Assembly: GCA_902797475.1 (NCBI GenBank)
Contig: CADBTG010000082.1
Coordinates: 1-19,630, forward strand
Reading direction: 5' to 3'
Source: an uncultured Lachnospiraceae bacterium
GTDB lineage: Bacteria > Bacillota > Clostridia > Lachnospirales > Lachnospiraceae
DNA length: 19,630 nucleotides
Below the pieces are notes generated by a model. The model saw nothing but the letters and a program-made list of their open reading frames with translations, was not told the DNA's origin and made no database searches. The position numbers were made by a program, and so were the translations under genes. Numbering within the stretch: the first letter of the stretch is position 1; the number at the start of each line of letters is the position of its first letter. This document shows, piece by piece, positions 7,548 through 14,388 of the stretch.

Positions 7548-8138
7548 ATGGGTTTAAAGAATTTTGAAGGAGCGGATGAGGAATTCAACCTCGAACAGAT
7601 GGAGGCAGAGACCGAGGCGATGCTTCGCCTTCGCTATCTGAATGCGGAAAATGCGACGTTCGCCCGCACGCCCGGCGGCTTTGTCTCTTTGGACATCGTC
7701 GGGGAGGCGGATGCCGTGTCGCCGGAGCATTACGACCGCGTGCGCGTCGTGAGAAGCTTCCCGTTCACCGCTCCGGATACATACATTTCCATCAGCACGA
7801 CGGAGGAGAAGAGCAAGGAAATCGGCATCATCAAGGACATCACGAAGGATGTTTCGAAGGAAACGAGAAAGATGCTCGAGGAGCAGATGAACCTTCGCTA
7901 CTTTACCCCGATCATTACGAAGATCAACGACATCAAAGAGGAATACGGACACGCCTACTGGGATGTGGATACCAACGAAGGACCGTGCAGGTTTGTCATT
8001 TACATGAATTCCAGCTCCGTTGTCAGCCTCTCGGATGTTCGTCTGATGGTTACCGACCTTGACGGCAACCGTTTTGAAATACCGGATTATACCAGACTGT
8101 CGGCAGGCGAGCTGAAAAAGCTGGATCTGTTCCTGTAA
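7548..8138 (+). CDS. DUF1854 domain protein
   Basis: A 196-aa soluble protein of the DUF1854 family, with no signal peptide or membrane segment. Recognisable blocks are VRSFPFTAPDTYISI (near residue 68), KEIGIIKDI (near 90), LRYFTPIITKINDIKEEYGHAYWDVDTNEGP split by short gaps (residues 120-148), and LMVTDLDGNRFEIPDYTRL near the C-terminus. The fold looks beta-rich with a charged helix in the middle (KETRKMLEEQMN). The molecular role is not established. In other bacteria, DUF1854 genes are known next to ABC transporters, some labelled as linked to cyanophycin metabolism, though no cyanophycin gene is seen here. Its place between two matched ABC halves suggests an accessory or regulatory subunit that works with their cytoplasmic extensions (inference). 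The start at 7548 has AGGAG six bases upstream. Confidence 0.85.
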   Translation: MGLKNFEGADEEFNLEQMEAETEAMLRLRYLNAENATFARTPGGFVSLDIVGEADAVSPEHYDRVRVVRSFPFTAPDTYISISTTEEKSKEIGIIKDITKDVSKETRKMLEEQMNLRYFTPIITKINDIKEEYGHAYWDVDTNEGPCRFVIYMNSSSVVSLSDVRLMVTDLDGNRFEIPDYTRLSAGELKKLDLFL

Positions 8139-8220
8139 GAAGCGGACCGCAGGCATTTGCCGGGCGGGCTTTACAAAGAACAGTTGTCTCATGCTGCGCT
8201 GCAGCGGGAAGGATTATATT

Positions 8221-10440
8221 ATGAATTTGAAATTTGATTTGCCGGCGGAGAGCCGAAAGGCGTTTTCCCCGGCGGACGGAGAGGAGATACGGTACTGCTC
8301 CCCCTATGATATCGGTGAAGACGGAAGAATGAAGCACGACGGATACATCGTTGTGACGAACCGCCGGCTCCTGATTCTTTCGGGAGGGGAAACCGTGACC
8401 GAGCTTTCGCTTTCGGATATCACGTATCTGAAGTGCGACCCGCTCGTTAACAACGGCATCCTGATCGTCAGGACGGTTCAGGAGCCCGAGGAACGGATTC
8501 TTGCCCGGTTCACGATGAAGCATGTAAGCCGTGTCGCATTTATCGCAAAGGGCGCGCTTCTTCTTAGGGACGGCGTTCCGAAGCAGGTCATCAGCCGCGA
8601 ATATGACAAAACCTGTCCGATCTGCGGCCGGGCGCTCCGCGGCACGAGAGAGTGCCCGAAGTGCAGCCATAAGCCCTCCGTCCTTTGGAAGTTTTTCAAG
8701 CTCTGCGGAGCTTACAAGGGAAGACTTGCGGTCATCGCGCTTCTGATGGTCGGTGTGGCAGGCGTTCAGCTGCTTGTTCCGAAGATTCAGCAGGTCTTCA
8801 TCGACGATTATCTGAAAGTCCGTAAGGGCGGAATGAAGGAAATCGGCATCTATGCCGGCATCCTGATCGGTGTGACGGCTGTCACGATTCTTCTGCACGT
8901 TCTTCGGTACTGGATGTGCATTTCGATGGGCACGAAGATGAGCATGGACCTTCGCGCAATGCTTTACAAGAAGGTTCAGATTCTGTCGCTTTCGTTCATT
9001 CAGGACCGTCGTCCGGGTGAACTGATGAACCGTATCGTGGACGATACGAGGCAGGTTCGCCGCTTCATGGAGGAAGCGTTCGCGGGTATGTTCTCGTGCA
9101 TCATTTCGATGATCTCGGTTGTGGTTGTCATGCTTACGATGGACTGGAAGCTGACGCTGATGTCGGTTGTATTTGTGCCGATTGCACTCGGACTTTCCAT
9201 TTCGTTCCGTAAGAACATTCACCGCCGTTTCCACATGCAGTGGCACCGTTTCGACAAGACGAACAGCGGCCTGCAGGACATTCTGGCCGGCATGCGCGTC
9301 GTGAAGTCTTTTGGTACCGAGGAGCAGGAAACGGAGCATTTCCGCAAGCTTACGGATGACTTTGCGAAGGTTCAGGAGAGAAATGAGGTATTCTGGGCAT
9401 CCTTATTCCCGATCATCTCATTTGTCATGGGCATGGGCGTATATGTCGTGACGTATTTCGGCGGACTCGGCGTTTTGGAGGACCGCTTTACGGTAGGTCA
9501 GCTGCAGCAGTTCATCAACTATACGTGGATGCTTTACGGACCGCTCGGGTGGATGACGTTCCTGCCCCGTATGATCACGCAGCTGATGACAAGCCTTGAG
9601 CGAATCTACGACGTCATGGATGAGGAACCGCTCATTCGAGACAGCGAAAAGGCCGTGGATATCGATGTAAAAGGCGAAGTCGAGTTTCAGGATGTCACGT
9701 TCGGTTACCGCTCCTACGAGCCGGTTCTCGAGAAGATTAACCTGAAGGTGAAGCCGGGCGAGATGATCGGTCTTGTCGGCGCTTCCGGCACCGGCAAATC
9801 GACTCTGATCAACCTGATCATGCGTCTTTATGAGGTTGATGACGGTCATCTTCTGATCGACGGAGTGGACATCAACGATCTTCGCATTGAAAAATACCAC
9901 TCGCAGATCGGCGTGGTTCTGCAGGAGAACTTCCTCTTTGCCGGAACCATCTACAACAACCTGAAATTTGCCAAGCCCGATGCGACCGAGGAGGAAATCA
10001 TCATGGCGGCCAAGATGGCCAATGCGCATGATTTCATCGTCAAGACGCCGGACGGCTATAACACATACGTCGGAGAGCACGGCTACAGCCTTTCCGGCGG
10101 AGAACGGCAGCGTCTGGCGATTGCCAGAGCCATTCTGAATAAGCCGAAGCTTCTGATTCTCGACGAGGCAACCTCGGCGCTCGATACCGAGAGCGAGTAT
10201 CTGATTCAGAAGGCACTTGAGCGTCTTACGGCAAATTGCACGACATTTGCCATCGCACACCGTCTTTCGACGCTGAAGGATGCGGACCGCCTTGTCGTAA
10301 TCGACGGGCATCGCATTGCAGAGGTCGGAACGCACAACGAGCTGATGGAGCAAAAAGGAATTTACTACAAACTGGTTACTGCCCAGCTGCAGATGCAGGC
10401 ATTAAAGCCCGAAGCAGGCGAAGAGCAGGCAGCCGGTTAA
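8221..10440 (+). CDS. ABC exporter half-transporter with N-terminal PH-like region and zinc ribbon (second half)
   Basis: A second ABCB-like exporter half, 739 aa. Residues 1-128 look like a bacterial PH-like domain (GYIVVTNRRLLIL, then LSLSDITYL and GILIV), clearly similar in pattern to the N-terminus of the first half. A zinc ribbon follows with Cys132, Cys135, Cys145, Cys148, then a six-helix membrane domain from about 167, and an ATPase domain with Walker A GASGTGKST (Lys526), signature LSGGERQ (624), Walker B LLILDE (Glu649) and His680. Every catalytic residue is present. I chose ATG 8221 with GGGAAGGA upstream; ATG 8191 has no ribosome binding site. It is 82 bases after the DUF1854 gene and 15 before mutY, on one strand, so co-transcription is likely. 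Its shared unusual architecture with the first half supports a heterodimer. Substrate unknown. Confidence 0.88.
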   Translation: MNLKFDLPAESRKAFSPADGEEIRYCSPYDIGEDGRMKHDGYIVVTNRRLLILSGGETVTELSLSDITYLKCDPLVNNGILIVRTVQEPEERILARFTMKHVSRVAFIAKGALLLRDGVPKQVISREYDKTCPICGRALRGTRECPKCSHKPSVLWKFFKLCGAYKGRLAVIALLMVGVAGVQLLVPKIQQVFIDDYLKVRKGGMKEIGIYAGILIGVTAVTILLHVLRYWMCISMGTKMSMDLRAMLYKKVQILSLSFIQDRRPGELMNRIVDDTRQVRRFMEEAFAGMFSCIISMISVVVVMLTMDWKLTLMSVVFVPIALGLSISFRKNIHRRFHMQWHRFDKTNSGLQDILAGMRVVKSFGTEEQETEHFRKLTDDFAKVQERNEVFWASLFPIISFVMGMGVYVVTYFGGLGVLEDRFTVGQLQQFINYTWMLYGPLGWMTFLPRMITQLMTSLERIYDVMDEEPLIRDSEKAVDIDVKGEVEFQDVTFGYRSYEPVLEKINLKVKPGEMIGLVGASGTGKSTLINLIMRLYEVDDGHLLIDGVDINDLRIEKYHSQIGVVLQENFLFAGTIYNNLKFAKPDATEEEIIMAAKMANAHDFIVKTPDGYNTYVGEHGYSLSGGERQRLAIARAILNKPKLLILDEATSALDTESEYLIQKALERLTANCTTFAIAHRLSTLKDADRLVVIDGHRIAEVGTHNELMEQKGIYYKLVTAQLQMQALKPEAGEEQAAG

Positions 10441-10455
10441 CGAAAGGAGCGGACC

Positions 10456-11523
10456 ATGGACAGACTGAAGGAAATGATTCCCTATCTCTTACATTGGTAC
10501 CGTTATAACGCGAGGGTTCTTCCGTGGAGGGAGGACCCTTCTGCTTATCATGTCTGGATTTCGGAGATCATGCTGCAGCAGACGAGGGTGGAAGCCGTGC
10601 GCGGTTACTATATGCGGTTTCTTTCAGAGCTCCCGGACATCCCGTCGCTCGCAGCCTGTCCCGATGACAGGCTTATGAAACTGTGGGAAGGACTCGGGTA
10701 TTATTCGCGGTGCAGAAATCTGAAGAAGGCTGCGGAAATCGTCACAAAGCAGTATGAAGGTAAGCTTCCGGAGGATTACCGGACGCTTAGAAGTCTTCCG
10801 GGCATCGGCGATTACACGGCCGGCGCCATTTCTTCGATTGCGTTTCAAAAGCCCGAGCCGGCCGTTGACGGCAACGTGCTTCGTGTCTGCGCGAGGCTTG
10901 ACGGAAGCAGGGAAGACATCCTGTCGCCCGCAGTGAAGAAAGACCTGACCGAAAGACTTCGGGCAGTGATGCCCGGGAAGGAGTCCGGTGCGCTTAACCA
11001 GGCGCTGATGGATCTCGGGGCCGGCATCTGCGTTCCGAACGGGGCGCCCCGCTGTGAGGAATGTCCGCTCATGCATCTTTGCGTGGCATTTGCCGAAGGC
11101 ACGGCATCGGAGATCCCGGTGCGCGCGGCGAAGAAGGAGCGCAGGACGGAGAAAAGGACCGTCTTTCTGCTTCGGCAGGGAGACCGCGTATTACTGCATA
11201 AGCGCCCTGATAAAGGGCTGCTTGCGGGACTTTATGAGTTTCCGAATGTGCCCGGCGCTTTGAACGAAAAGGCAGCCGGACAGGCGCTTAACGGGCTTCT
11301 TCCGATGCTCTCCCTTTCGAGAGGGAAACTTCAAAAAGAAGAGGATGCCGTTCATGTTTTCACGCATATCAAATGGGAGATGAAGGCATACGGAGGGACT
11401 GTCCAAAACGAAACCTCCGCGCTTCCCGAGGGGTATTCCTGGGCGGATGAAAACGCGTTTCTTAACGAGTGTTCCGTCCCGTCTGCTTTCGGAAAATGGA
11501 ACCCATTTTCGAAAAAGGGTTGA
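10456..11523 (+). CDS. mutY: A/G-specific adenine DNA glycosylase
   Basis: Base-excision repair enzyme that removes adenine mispaired with 8-oxoguanine, preventing G:C to T:A changes. It is 355 aa, a normal length. The helix-hairpin-helix LRSLPGIGDYTAGAI (about residue 115), Glu37 in SEIMLQQT and Asp138 in VDGNVLRV sit at the same positions as in E. coli MutY. The iron-sulfur cluster cysteines are Cys192, 200, 203 and 209; the first gap is seven residues rather than the usual six. The C-terminal NUDIX-like domain (RVLLHKRPDKGLLAGLYEFP) recognises 8-oxoguanine. AAAGGAG lies six bases before the ATG and 3 bases after the second ABC gene, suggesting it is the last gene of that transcript. I see no functional tie to the transporter. 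The final codons contain the -35 element of the next gene. Confidence 0.96.
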   Translation: MDRLKEMIPYLLHWYRYNARVLPWREDPSAYHVWISEIMLQQTRVEAVRGYYMRFLSELPDIPSLAACPDDRLMKLWEGLGYYSRCRNLKKAAEIVTKQYEGKLPEDYRTLRSLPGIGDYTAGAISSIAFQKPEPAVDGNVLRVCARLDGSREDILSPAVKKDLTERLRAVMPGKESGALNQALMDLGAGICVPNGAPRCEECPLMHLCVAFAEGTASEIPVRAAKKERRTEKRTVFLLRQGDRVLLHKRPDKGLLAGLYEFPNVPGALNEKAAGQALNGLLPMLSLSRGKLQKEEDAVHVFTHIKWEMKAYGGTVQNETSALPEGYSWADENAFLNECSVPSAFGKWNPFSKKG

Positions 11524-11548
11524 AGACAGGCGGAAGAACGGCTACAAT
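11520..11548 (+). promoter_or_regulatory. Promoter overlapping the mutY stop codon
   Basis: TTGAAG (11520-11525), 17-base spacer, TACAAT (11543-11548). The mutY TGA stop (11521-11523) is part of the -35 element. This would start transcription near 11555, giving a leader of about 29 bases to ATG 11584, with GAGGGGG as ribosome binding site. There is no extended -10. Confidence 0.65.
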
Positions 11549-11561
11549 AGACTAAGCCGTT
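11537..11561. promoter_or_regulatory. Operator-like inverted repeat over the -10 box
   Basis: AACGGCT (11537-11543) and AGCCGTT (11555-11561) form a perfect 7-bp dyad with an 11-base centre. It encloses the TACAAT -10 element and the predicted start site, a common place for a repressor. As RNA it would be only partly transcribed, and there is no T-run after it, so an operator reads better than a terminator for mutY. The regulator is unknown. Confidence 0.45.
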
Positions 11562-11583
11562 TAAAGAGGGGGTTGCCTTACAG

Positions 11584-12555
11584 ATGTATGAGTCTGATTA
11601 CGAAAACGCTGCGCGGGAATACGAACGACTCTCGAAAAAGCGTAAGAATTCGAGAAAATGGTTTACGTGGATTTCCCTGGCTTTTGTGCCGTTGATTGTC
11701 TTACTCTTCACTGCAAGCAATGCGACGGATGCGGAAGTTTTTTCGGTTTTGGCAGGTCTTATGATACTCGGATACATGGCCTTTTGGGGTCTCGGAATCC
11801 CGTATCTTTTGGTGACAAGAAACCGGGACAGAAACCGCGAGATGGAGGCATTTTACAAAAGGGCCGCCTATGAGGAAGCGGCGCCGTTCGTCGACGGTTT
11901 CGCATTTGACCCGCTCGGCGGGCTGTCCGAAGAAACGCTGTACGGAAGCGGTCTTGTAAACGACGGGCGTCCGGATGTCCGAAACTTTTACAAAACACCG
12001 CCTGTGCGGTCTTACCTGATCAACAAGGAATATATGACCGGCGTCTGCAACGGAATCCGGTTTGAAAGAGCCAATGTGAATCTGTCTCCGGGACGGGAGA
12101 CGTTTGAAGTGAACTGGATGGTGTTCACACTTCCCGAGAATACGATGACAGGACTCACGTATATGTCGGGACGGTTCATCAGCCGAAATGCGACGTCGGA
12201 TTTTCCGGGGAAATCGCTTGGAAAAGCGAAGGACGGCGGACTGTTCTTTCATATGGGCGGAAACGAGCCTTCGGAGTATTATAAGCAGTGCCTGCTGAGG
12301 CTTGCGGCTTCCATCGGAAGCGACTGCGAGCTGAGCATATTCGGCAACAAGCTGCATGTGCTTGTGCGTCGGGAAGGCTATATCAGCGACATTCCGCTGC
12401 ATCTTTCGGAACTCGGCGAGGACGAAATCAGACGCCAGCTTTCCGGCCGGATTGCCGAGGTCACCGAGTGTGTGAAAGCGCTGCCGGATGTATTTGTTGA
12501 CGGCTTCACGGAAACGAAAAAAAGAAATCCCGACACCATGCGGATGCCGGGATAA
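11584..12555 (+). CDS. Two-TM membrane protein resembling DUF3137
   Basis: A 323-aa protein of unknown role. A charged, Lys/Arg-rich N-terminus (to about residue 26) precedes two membrane helices (WFTWISLAFVPLIVLLFTAS, about 27-46, and AGLMILGYMAFWGLGIPYLL, about 59-78), then a cytoplasmic-looking domain of about 240 residues with no obvious catalytic motif. The layout, the block YMTGVCNGIRFERANVNL in the middle and the pattern IFGNKLHVLVRREGY followed by an amphipathic helix near the C-terminus resemble DUF3137 proteins; this is family recognition from memory and is tentative. It has its own promoter in the end of mutY. Its final 12 codons also encode, on the other strand, the terminator of the convergent phospholipase gene, so the basic tail KKRNPDTMRMPG may be shaped by RNA constraints. 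Confidence 0.8.
   Translation: MYESDYENAAREYERLSKKRKNSRKWFTWISLAFVPLIVLLFTASNATDAEVFSVLAGLMILGYMAFWGLGIPYLLVTRNRDRNREMEAFYKRAAYEEAAPFVDGFAFDPLGGLSEETLYGSGLVNDGRPDVRNFYKTPPVRSYLINKEYMTGVCNGIRFERANVNLSPGRETFEVNWMVFTLPENTMTGLTYMSGRFISRNATSDFPGKSLGKAKDGGLFFHMGGNEPSEYYKQCLLRLAASIGSDCELSIFGNKLHVLVRREGYISDIPLHLSELGEDEIRRQLSGRIAEVTECVKALPDVFVDGFTETKKRNPDTMRMPG
12517..12553 (-). terminator. Terminator of the patatin gene, inside the DUF3137-like coding end
   Basis: Reading the minus strand: ATCCCGGCATC, loop CGCAT, GGTGTCGGGAT, then TTCTTTTTTT. The 11-bp stem has two G:U pairs. It begins 25 bases after the patatin stop and lies wholly within the last codons of the opposite gene. Confidence 0.75.
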
Positions 12556-12560
12556 CGGGT

Positions 12561-12595
12561 TACGGGTTGTAGGATTTCTACAGCCCGTATTTTTT
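12561..12595 (+). terminator. Terminator of the DUF3137-like gene, overlapping the patatin 3' end
   Basis: TACGGGTTGTAG (12561-12572), loop GATTT, CTACAGCCCGTA (12578-12589), then TTTTTT. The 12-bp stem has one U:G pair. The 3' arm and T-run are the last six codons (including the stop) of the convergent patatin gene. On the minus strand the same hairpin has no T-run, so it works in one direction only. Confidence 0.85.
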
Positions 12596-13534
12596 CATGA
12601 TCGAATCAATCTTGGAACGGTTGCGGTCGATGTCCTGCACATGCTCGGAAACGCGGGAAAGAGACTGCGCGCGCTCGCGGTCCTGCGCGATTCTCTGACG
12701 CTTCTCCTCCTCAGAGGGCGGGAAGCCTTCGGCCTTTCTCTTGGCGTATTCGAAGGTGCGGAGCGTGTCATAGTATCCGAGCTGGAGACGGAACATCGCA
12801 TTCTTTCCGTCAAAATCAAGCGTGCCCGAGAAAAGCGAGCCGATGTCCGAGCTCGGCGAAATCTCGATGACCGAATCCGCACGGGAGAGCAGATAAGGGT
12901 CGACCTGCTGATTCGGTGAGCACTTGACGATGATCAGATCCGTAAGGCCTGTCTCGATGAGCGGACGAATTGGAACGGCATCGTAAAGGCCGCCGTCACG
13001 GTACCAGCTGCCGTCGATCTCGACGGGAGCATACACGAGCGGAATGGACGTGGAAGCAAGCAGTGCCTTTTTGATGTACTCGGGTGAGCGGCCGTTGATC
13101 AGAAGGTGTTCACCTTCGCGCTCGTAACGGTCCTCACGCAGGCTGTTCACGGCAGAGCCGATCTGTGCGGGAATCTTCGAGGAATCCGGCGGATCGGATT
13201 TGGTGACGGTAATGTAAGCGGGAACGGGACTTTGGGAGACTTTGTTCAGATCGATTCGCTCGTCCGTAAGCCTTAAGAGATCATCCCGGGAACAATAGCC
13301 GTCGGGTTCCATGTTCAGAAAATGAATGGGCTTGATGCTGACCCAGGTTTCCTCTGCCGTACGGTAATTGCCGTTCAGCAGTAAAACCGCGTTTAACGCG
13401 CCGACGGAGCTTCCGGAGATGCCTCTTATGGAAGCGTCGATTCCGAGTTCGTGAAGCGCTTTGAATGCACCGACCTGGTAGGCGCCTTTCCCTCCGCCTC
13501 CGGAAAGAACAAGGCCGTATTTCTTCGTGTTCAT
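12578..13534 (-). CDS. Patatin-like phospholipase family protein
   Basis: Serine acyl hydrolase of 318 aa, presumably acting on phospholipids or other acyl esters; no signal peptide, so cytoplasmic or membrane-peripheral. The oxyanion loop is SGGGGKGAYQVG (residues 11-22), the nucleophile elbow GSSVG has Ser43, and the dyad Asp180 sits in YRDGGLYD. This is the complete Ser-Asp dyad of the patatin/RssA/YlbK group. A charged C-terminal helical tail (EEEKRQRIAQDRERAQSLS) follows the catalytic domain. ATG 13534 (MNTKKYGLVLSGGG) is chosen: a GGGGGG tract lies ten bases upstream and the predicted transcript start is near 13575. ATG 13564 (MPKKKGG) has weak AAAAGG upstream and is the alternative; the longer open frame to 13660 crosses the promoter. 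It is convergent with the DUF3137-like gene. Confidence 0.9.
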   Translation of the reverse strand: MNTKKYGLVLSGGGGKGAYQVGAFKALHELGIDASIRGISGSSVGALNAVLLLNGNYRTAEETWVSIKPIHFLNMEPDGYCSRDDLLRLTDERIDLNKVSQSPVPAYITVTKSDPPDSSKIPAQIGSAVNSLREDRYEREGEHLLINGRSPEYIKKALLASTSIPLVYAPVEIDGSWYRDGGLYDAVPIRPLIETGLTDLIIVKCSPNQQVDPYLLSRADSVIEISPSSDIGSLFSGTLDFDGKNAMFRLQLGYYDTLRTFEYAKRKAEGFPPSEEEKRQRIAQDRERAQSLSRVSEHVQDIDRNRSKIDSIMKKYGL

Positions 13535-13581
13535 CGGTGGATATCCCCCCTTTTTCTTCGGCATCGGATGCCTTTTAGGAA

Positions 13582-13610
13582 AGTCTATCACATTTTCCTT
13601 CGGAAGACAA
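13582..13610 (-). promoter_or_regulatory. Promoter of the patatin-like gene
   Basis: Minus strand TTGTCT (13610-13605), 17-base spacer, TAGACT (13587-13582), with TGA before the -10 (extended -10). The predicted start is near 13575, about 40 bases before ATG 13534. Confidence 0.6.
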
Positions 13611-13653
13611 TGAAAAAGGACACAAATACAGGCAAATTCCTGCATTTCTTGAA

Positions 13654-13682
13654 TTGTCATTTTGCGTGGTATATGGTATTAT
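13654..13682 (+). promoter_or_regulatory. Promoter of the yesL-glgB-mscS-glnN operon
   Basis: TTGTCA (13654-13659), 17-base spacer, TATTAT (13677-13682), with TGG before the -10 (extended -10). The start would be near 13689, followed by GGAGG (13704-13708) and ATG 13714. The 43 bases between this -35 and the patatin -35 contain an imperfect dyad (CAGG at 13629, CCTG at 13639) that could serve both promoters, though it is short. Confidence 0.75.
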
Positions 13683-13713
13683 AACTGTGTATGTGCTTTT
13701 TTCGGAGGTAGTA

Positions 13714-14367
13714 ATGAGCAAAATATTCGATGTTGACAATAAATTCTTCTCCACGCTTTCCAAGATTTGGGATCTCATGGTAGTGGATTTTCTTTTTATC
13801 ATCACTCTGCCGGCCTTCATCGGACCGTCCTGCACGGCACTTTATTATGCCATCGTGAAGAACATCCGCAAGAGCAGAGGATATCCGTCCAAGACCTTCT
13901 TCCATTCGTTTAAACAGAATTTCAAACAGGCGGCGATCATCGGAATAGGACAGCTGATTATCGGCGGAGGACTGATTTTCTCATACATTTTTGCGACTGC
14001 CATGGATGCAAAGTCTTATATCGGACAGGTATATTATTGGCTTGTGCTGATTCTTGCCATCCTTTTCGTCATGGTGAGCATTTATGTCTATCCGATTTTG
14101 TCCCGCTTTACGATGAAGACGAAGGATATTCTGCATTTGAGCCTGTATATGAGCTTCCGGCATCTGCCGACGACAATGTTCGGCCTGATCGGAATTGTTG
14201 CAATCGTATTGATCGGGGACTATCTTCTGTTGAGTCCGTTTGTACTGCTTGCCCCTGCCGTATATGTCCTGATTCTTTCGTTTATGATGGAGAAAGTGCT
14301 TCGTGCCTACATGCCGAAGAAGGAAGACCAGGACGAAATCGAACAGGAAGCCTGGTATTACGAGTAA
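13714..14367 (+). CDS. yesL: DUF624 (YesL family) membrane protein
   Basis: A 217-aa integral membrane protein of the DUF624/YesL family. The N-terminal FFSTLSKIWDLMVVDFLFII, the turn LPAFIGPSCTALYYAIVKNI and FFHSFKQNFKQAAII are the family hallmarks. About five hydrophobic segments follow from 22 to 200, ending in an acidic tail (KKEDQDEIEQEAWYYE). The biochemical role is unknown; in other Firmicutes YesL-like genes often lie near carbohydrate transport or glycan degradation genes, which fits its place directly before glgB. The start at 13714 has GGAGG five bases upstream; the frame is open from 13654 but that stretch is the promoter. It is first in a probable four-gene operon, 21 bases before glgB. 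The symbol denotes family only. Confidence 0.85.
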   Translation: MSKIFDVDNKFFSTLSKIWDLMVVDFLFIITLPAFIGPSCTALYYAIVKNIRKSRGYPSKTFFHSFKQNFKQAAIIGIGQLIIGGGLIFSYIFATAMDAKSYIGQVYYWLVLILAILFVMVSIYVYPILSRFTMKTKDILHLSLYMSFRHLPTTMFGLIGIVAIVLIGDYLLLSPFVLLAPAVYVLILSFMMEKVLRAYMPKKEDQDEIEQEAWYYE

Positions 14368-14388
14368 ATTTCCGAAAGGAGATCAGCT

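Noticed and set aside
8191..8220. Earlier start (MLRCSGKDYI) for the second ABC gene
   Set aside because: No ribosome binding site upstream of 8191; GGGAAGGA fits ATG 8221.
8050..9339. Open frame of 429 codons on the minus strand opposite the second ABC gene
   Set aside because: Very rich in His, Arg and Asn with no domain pattern, no start signals, and fully antisense to conserved transporter sequence.
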